Shown in pieces: positions 61,528 through 64,000 of a stretch of DNA of 64,000 nucleotides. The notes under the pieces are model-generated. The model was not told where the DNA came from, ran no database searches, and saw nothing but the letters and a program-made list of their open reading frames with translations. The stretch is from DASPWW01 sp963803425. GTDB lineage: Bacteria > Actinomycetota > Thermoleophilia > Solirubrobacterales > 70-9. The stretch is from positions 124,001 to 188,000 of the forward strand of contig CAWDMA010000002.1 in NCBI GenBank assembly GCA_963803425.1, given 5' to 3'. The translations under genes and the position numbers were made by a program. Each line of letters opens with the position of its first letter. The first letter of the stretch is position 1.

Positions 61528-62499
61528 TCAGGCTACCGGCCCGCCTCCACCGGAGAACGACGCGGCGAGCCGCGCGATCCCGGCGTCGAGCGCCGCGCAG
61601 ATCGCTCCGTGCAGCTCCGGGTTGGACGCGGCCACCACCGAGATCTGGAACTCGGGCCCGGAACCGAGCAGCGGCCGGTCGGCGAGCGGCCGCCCGTACG
61701 CGTCTGTGACGGCGGCGCCCGCCTCCTCCAGGCACAGCACCGCCGCGGCGAGGTCGTACGGGGAGTTGTTCAGCACCGCCCCTCCGCCGACCCGCTCGAA
61801 CTCCTCGCGGATGCCGGCGACGTCGGCGACCATCCGGGGGCCGGGTTCGATGTACGCGTCGAGCTGGCCGGTCGCCACCCGCGTCATGTCAAAGCACGCC
61901 GAGCCGAGGTCGAAGGTCGCCCCCCCGACCGAGGAGGCGTCGATCAGCTCCGCGAGCACCTCGGCGGTGGCGCGAGCGGGGCGGCCGCGAAACCCGTAGG
62001 TCCAGAACATCCTGCTCAGGTCGGTGTTGGACGACAGCGCCGGCTCCGGACGCAGCCCGGCGCCGCGCTCCGCGGAGAAGGTGGTGCCCGACTTGATCTC
62101 GATCACGCGGGCGACGTCCACGTCCGCGATCGCGGGCTGCCCGTCGAGTCGAGCGGCGGCGATCGACACGCACGCCGACTCGAGCCCCGCCATCGCCGGC
62201 CGGGTCCCGTCGATCGGGTCGACAACCAGCACCCACTCGGGCTCGCCCCCAGGTGTGACCAGCCCCCTGTCCTCGGAGTAGAACGCGACGTGCGGGGCGC
62301 GCTCGGCGAGGAATCGCTCCATCAGCGACTCGGCCCGCTCGTCGATCTCGAAGGTGACGTCGCCGCCCGCGCCGCGGCCGCCCGGGGCGGTGGTGACGTG
62401 GCCGCGACCCTCGTGGCTGCCGAGCAGCGGCAGCACCTCCGCACGCAGCGCCGCCCCGAGCTCGTCCGCAACCGCGGCGATCGACGCCCGGTCGCTCAC
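61528..62499 (-). CDS. Inositol monophosphatase family protein
   Basis: A 323-aa metal-dependent phosphatase. Metal-site motifs are FYSEDRG, VVDPIDGTRPAMAGLES (the DPIDGT signature) and, near the C-terminus, NNSPYDLAAAVLCLEEAGA in place of the usual WDxAA. AEYxEPG-like DAYIEPGPRMVADVAG also fits. It may act on inositol phosphate, fructose-1,6-bisphosphate or a sugar phosphate; given the adjacent trehalose genes, a phosphatase for the OtsA product is an idea, not a finding. GTG 62499 starts 2 bp after the protease stop. Confidence 0.85.
   Translation of the reverse strand: MSDRASIAAVADELGAALRAEVLPLLGSHEGRGHVTTAPGGRGAGGDVTFEIDERAESLMERFLAERAPHVAFYSEDRGLVTPGGEPEWVLVVDPIDGTRPAMAGLESACVSIAAARLDGQPAIADVDVARVIEIKSGTTFSAERGAGLRPEPALSSNTDLSRMFWTYGFRGRPARATAEVLAELIDASSVGGATFDLGSACFDMTRVATGQLDAYIEPGPRMVADVAGIREEFERVGGGAVLNNSPYDLAAAVLCLEEAGAAVTDAYGRPLADRPLLGSGPEFQISVVAASNPELHGAICAALDAGIARLAASFSGGGGPVA
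61530..61535 (-). promoter_or_regulatory. -10-like box (TAGCCT) of treT-otsA
   Basis: TAGCCT on the minus strand lies 6 nt before GTG 61523, inside the last codons of the phosphatase gene. Confidence 0.4.
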
Positions 62500-62501
62500 G
62501 G

Positions 62502-63701
62502 CTATCCGGGCGCCTGCTGGGGGCGTTCCCCGAGCTTCACATCGACGTCCTCCGTGGAGCCGTCGCGAAGCAGCTCGACGGTGACGGTGTCGCCCGGACT
62601 GTGCTCGGAGATCGCCTGGGCGAGGTCGGACTCGGCGACGACCGGCTTCCCGTCGACCGACACGATCACGTCGCCGCCGGTCGTCACCTGCGCCCCCTGG
62701 AAGCGGAGCTCGCCGTCGCCCGCCGTGATCCCGGCGTCGTCGGCGGGACCGTCGGGCGTGACGTCGACCACCAGCGCCCCCCGCGGGGCGTCGATCCCGA
62801 GCCGGTCCGCAAGCTGCGGGTACAGCGCGTTGGTGGTGACGCCGAGGAACGCGTACTCGCGGATCCCCGGCGCGAAGCTGCTCGATGGAGCGACGCACCG
62901 CATCGATAGGGACGGCGAAGCCGACGCCCTCGTTAGCCCCCGAGGCCGTCGTCGATCTGCTGGTTGATCCCGATCACCTTCCCCTCTGCGTCGAGCAGCG
63001 GCCCGCCCGAGTTCCCAGGGTTGATCGAGGCATCGGTCTGGATCGCCCCGTCGATCGTGAAGTCGGTCAGCGACTCGATCGACCGGTCGGTGGCGGAGAT
63101 GACGCCGACCGACAGCGACTGCTCCTCGCCGAACGGGCTGCCGATCGCGGCCACCGGCTGGCCCACCTCGATCTCGGAGCTGCTGCCGAGATCGAGCGGG
63201 ATCAGCTTCAGTCCCTCGGGGTCGACCTTGCAGCAGGGCGACGTCGACGAACGGGTCGAACCCGACGACGTCGGCCTTGACCCGGTTGCGATCGGCGAAC
63301 TCGACGTACACCTGGTCCGCCTCGTGGATGCTTGCGCTGGAGCCGACGCCTCGGCGTCGGTGACGACGTGCGCGTTGGTGACGATCTCGCCGCCATCGCT
63401 GAGCACGAACCCGGAACCCTGCCCGGCGGCGCGCCCTCCGCCGAGCGGGCCCCCACCGCCTCCGTTGAACACGGACAGCACCGTGACCACGCCGGGAGCG
63501 GCCTCGGTCGTACACCGACTGCGGGTCGAACGCCCCCTCGGATGCGTCCACGATCACCCGCTCCCGGGTCCCCTTCTCGGCGGAGACCGTGGTCGTCGTC
63601 GACCCGCTCGTCGTCGCTTCCGCAGGCCCCGACCGCGATCGCGGCAGCGGCGAGCAGGACCCCGAGCGCGATCGCGCCCGGACGGCGGGCGGCGGGCTCA
63701 T
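62502..63701 (-). CDS. HtrA/DegP-like serine protease with PDZ domain, frameshifted
   Basis: A membrane-bound or lipid-anchored protease of about 395 aa in the corrected reading. From ATG 63701 a hydrophobic segment and cysteine (AIAVGACGSDD in a shifted frame) suggest a lipoprotein. The protease core has GSGFVLSDGGEIVTNAHVV (His), VGFDPFVDVALL (Asp) and TDASINPGNSGGPLL (Ser). The PDZ domain is YAFLGVTTNALYPQLADRLG then GALVVDVTPDGPADDAGI. Frame changes lie near 63620, 63505, 63345, 63235, 62935 and 62870. It probably degrades misfolded envelope proteins; the upstream histidine kinase may control it. Confidence 0.85.
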   Translation of the reverse strand: MSPPPAVRARSRSGSCSPLPRSRSGPAEATTSGSTTTTVSAEKGTRERVIVDASEGAFDPQSVYDRGRSRRGHGAVRVQRRRWGPARRRARRRAGFRVRAQRWRRDRHQRARRHRRRGVGSSASIHEADQVYVEFADRNRVKADVVGFDPFVDVALLQGRPRGTEADPARSRQQLRDRGGPAGGRDRQPVRRGAVAVGRRHLRHRPVDRVADRLHDRRGDPDRCLDQPWELGRAAARRRGEGDRDQPADRRRPRGLTRASASPSLSMRCVAPSSSFAPGIREYAFLGVTTNALYPQLADRLGIDAPRGALVVDVTPDGPADDAGITAGDGELRFQGAQVTTGGDVIVSVDGKPVVAESDLAQAISEHSPGDTVTVELLRDGSTEDVDVKLGERPQQAPG

Positions 63702-64000
63702 CCGGCGTCGGCCGCCGCGGCGGGCGAGCGAAGGCGTGAACGCGGTTCCGCCGCGGCGCGAGACAGCTTCGAGCCCGCCGTTCATCCGCTCCGCGAGCTC
63801 GTGCGCGATCGCCAGGCCCAGCCCGGAGCCGGCGCGCCCGTCGCCGGTGTAGAAGCGCTCGAAGACGCGGTCGACCGAGCGCCCGGTCGATCCCCGGGCC
63901 CGTCGTCTGTGACGACGAGCCGCGCGCTCCCGTCCCCCTGCTCCGTGATGACGGAGATCGCGGTTCCCCTCGGCGTGTGAGTGAGGGCGTTGTCGAGCAG
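63698..64000 (-). CDS. Sensor histidine kinase, C-terminal fragment
   Basis: The window ends inside this gene. The HATPase_c domain is recognisable: N-box LLDNALTHTPRGTAISV, G1 box VVTDDGPG, then VFERFYTGDGRAGSGLGLAI with the F and G2 boxes, and AHELAERMNGGLEAVSRRGG. One or two single-base shifts occur (near 63890 and 63745). The likely TGA at 63698-63700 overlaps the protease ATG. The sensor and phospho-acceptor domains and any response regulator lie beyond the window. Confidence 0.8.

Overview
The window reads as a chromosomal segment of a very GC-rich actinomycete-like bacterium. Pointers are the G/C third-codon bias, frequent GTG/TTG starts, ATGA/GTGA stop-start overlaps, an rpsF-ssb-rpsR-rplI-dnaB run, ThyX, a fused biotin carboxylase/BCCP, and an OtsA+TreT trehalose pair. 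A Thermoleophilia-type lineage (Gaiella/Solirubrobacter relatives) is my best guess, but it is inference. No tRNA, rRNA, CRISPR array, transposase or phage gene was seen, and no gene-free stretch exceeds about 140 bases.

Layout. 1-8860 (+): nuoA(partial)-nuoI of respiratory complex I, mostly overlapping genes. 8948-11800 (-): a lipoprotein, a frameshifted esterase and a Baeyer-Villiger-type monooxygenase that split the nuo locus. 11867-17719 (+): nuoJ-nuoN with its own apparent promoter. 17734-22718: drug-type ABC exporter (-), ICL/PEPM-family enzyme (+), DMT transporter (-), PhoX-like phosphatase (-). 22819-37216: a GntR-associated accessory locus with a divergent aminotransferase (-), then GntR, enolase, glycerate 2-kinase, a polyamine-type ABC importer with two binding proteins, an FAD oxidoreductase, a second class III aminotransferase and a Kbl-type acyltransferase (+). 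37261-49858: AEC carrier, ThyX, secreted trypsin-like protease, acetyl-CoA synthetase, CBS protein, saccharopine-dehydrogenase-like protein, a methyltransferase-derived protein lacking its core, small envelope or unknown proteins, HxlR regulator with divergent MFS pump, thioesterase. 49979-58273 (-): rpsF-ssb-rpsR-rplI-dnaB-helicase loader-purA-acc alpha-DUF2804. 58334-64000: Pro-rich membrane protein (+), then otsA, treT, inositol-monophosphatase-like enzyme, HtrA-like protease and the C-terminus of a histidine kinase (-).

Three things stand out. First, a small palindromic element with a constant 16-nt core and stems that change in compensating ways occurs four times, only at gene junctions of the nuo locus. 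In nuoD and nuoE (56 identical bases) and probably nuoB it is translated in frame. The fourth copy lies in a 22-codon mini-ORF joining nuoK to nuoL. Second, the 22.8-37.2 kb locus couples uptake and transamination genes to glycerate kinase plus enolase, which together would convert glycerate to PEP. Third, many genes show a TANNNT box 6-8 nt before the start codon, as expected of leaderless transcripts. This includes nuoJ, which explains how the split nuo locus could be transcribed.

Caution: about 23.6-36 kb, a spot at 9.85 kb and 62.8-63.9 kb contain many single-base frameshifts inside otherwise well-conserved proteins. Most that I could resolve are one extra base. This looks more like assembly error than decay, and those genes are described from the frame-corrected reading.
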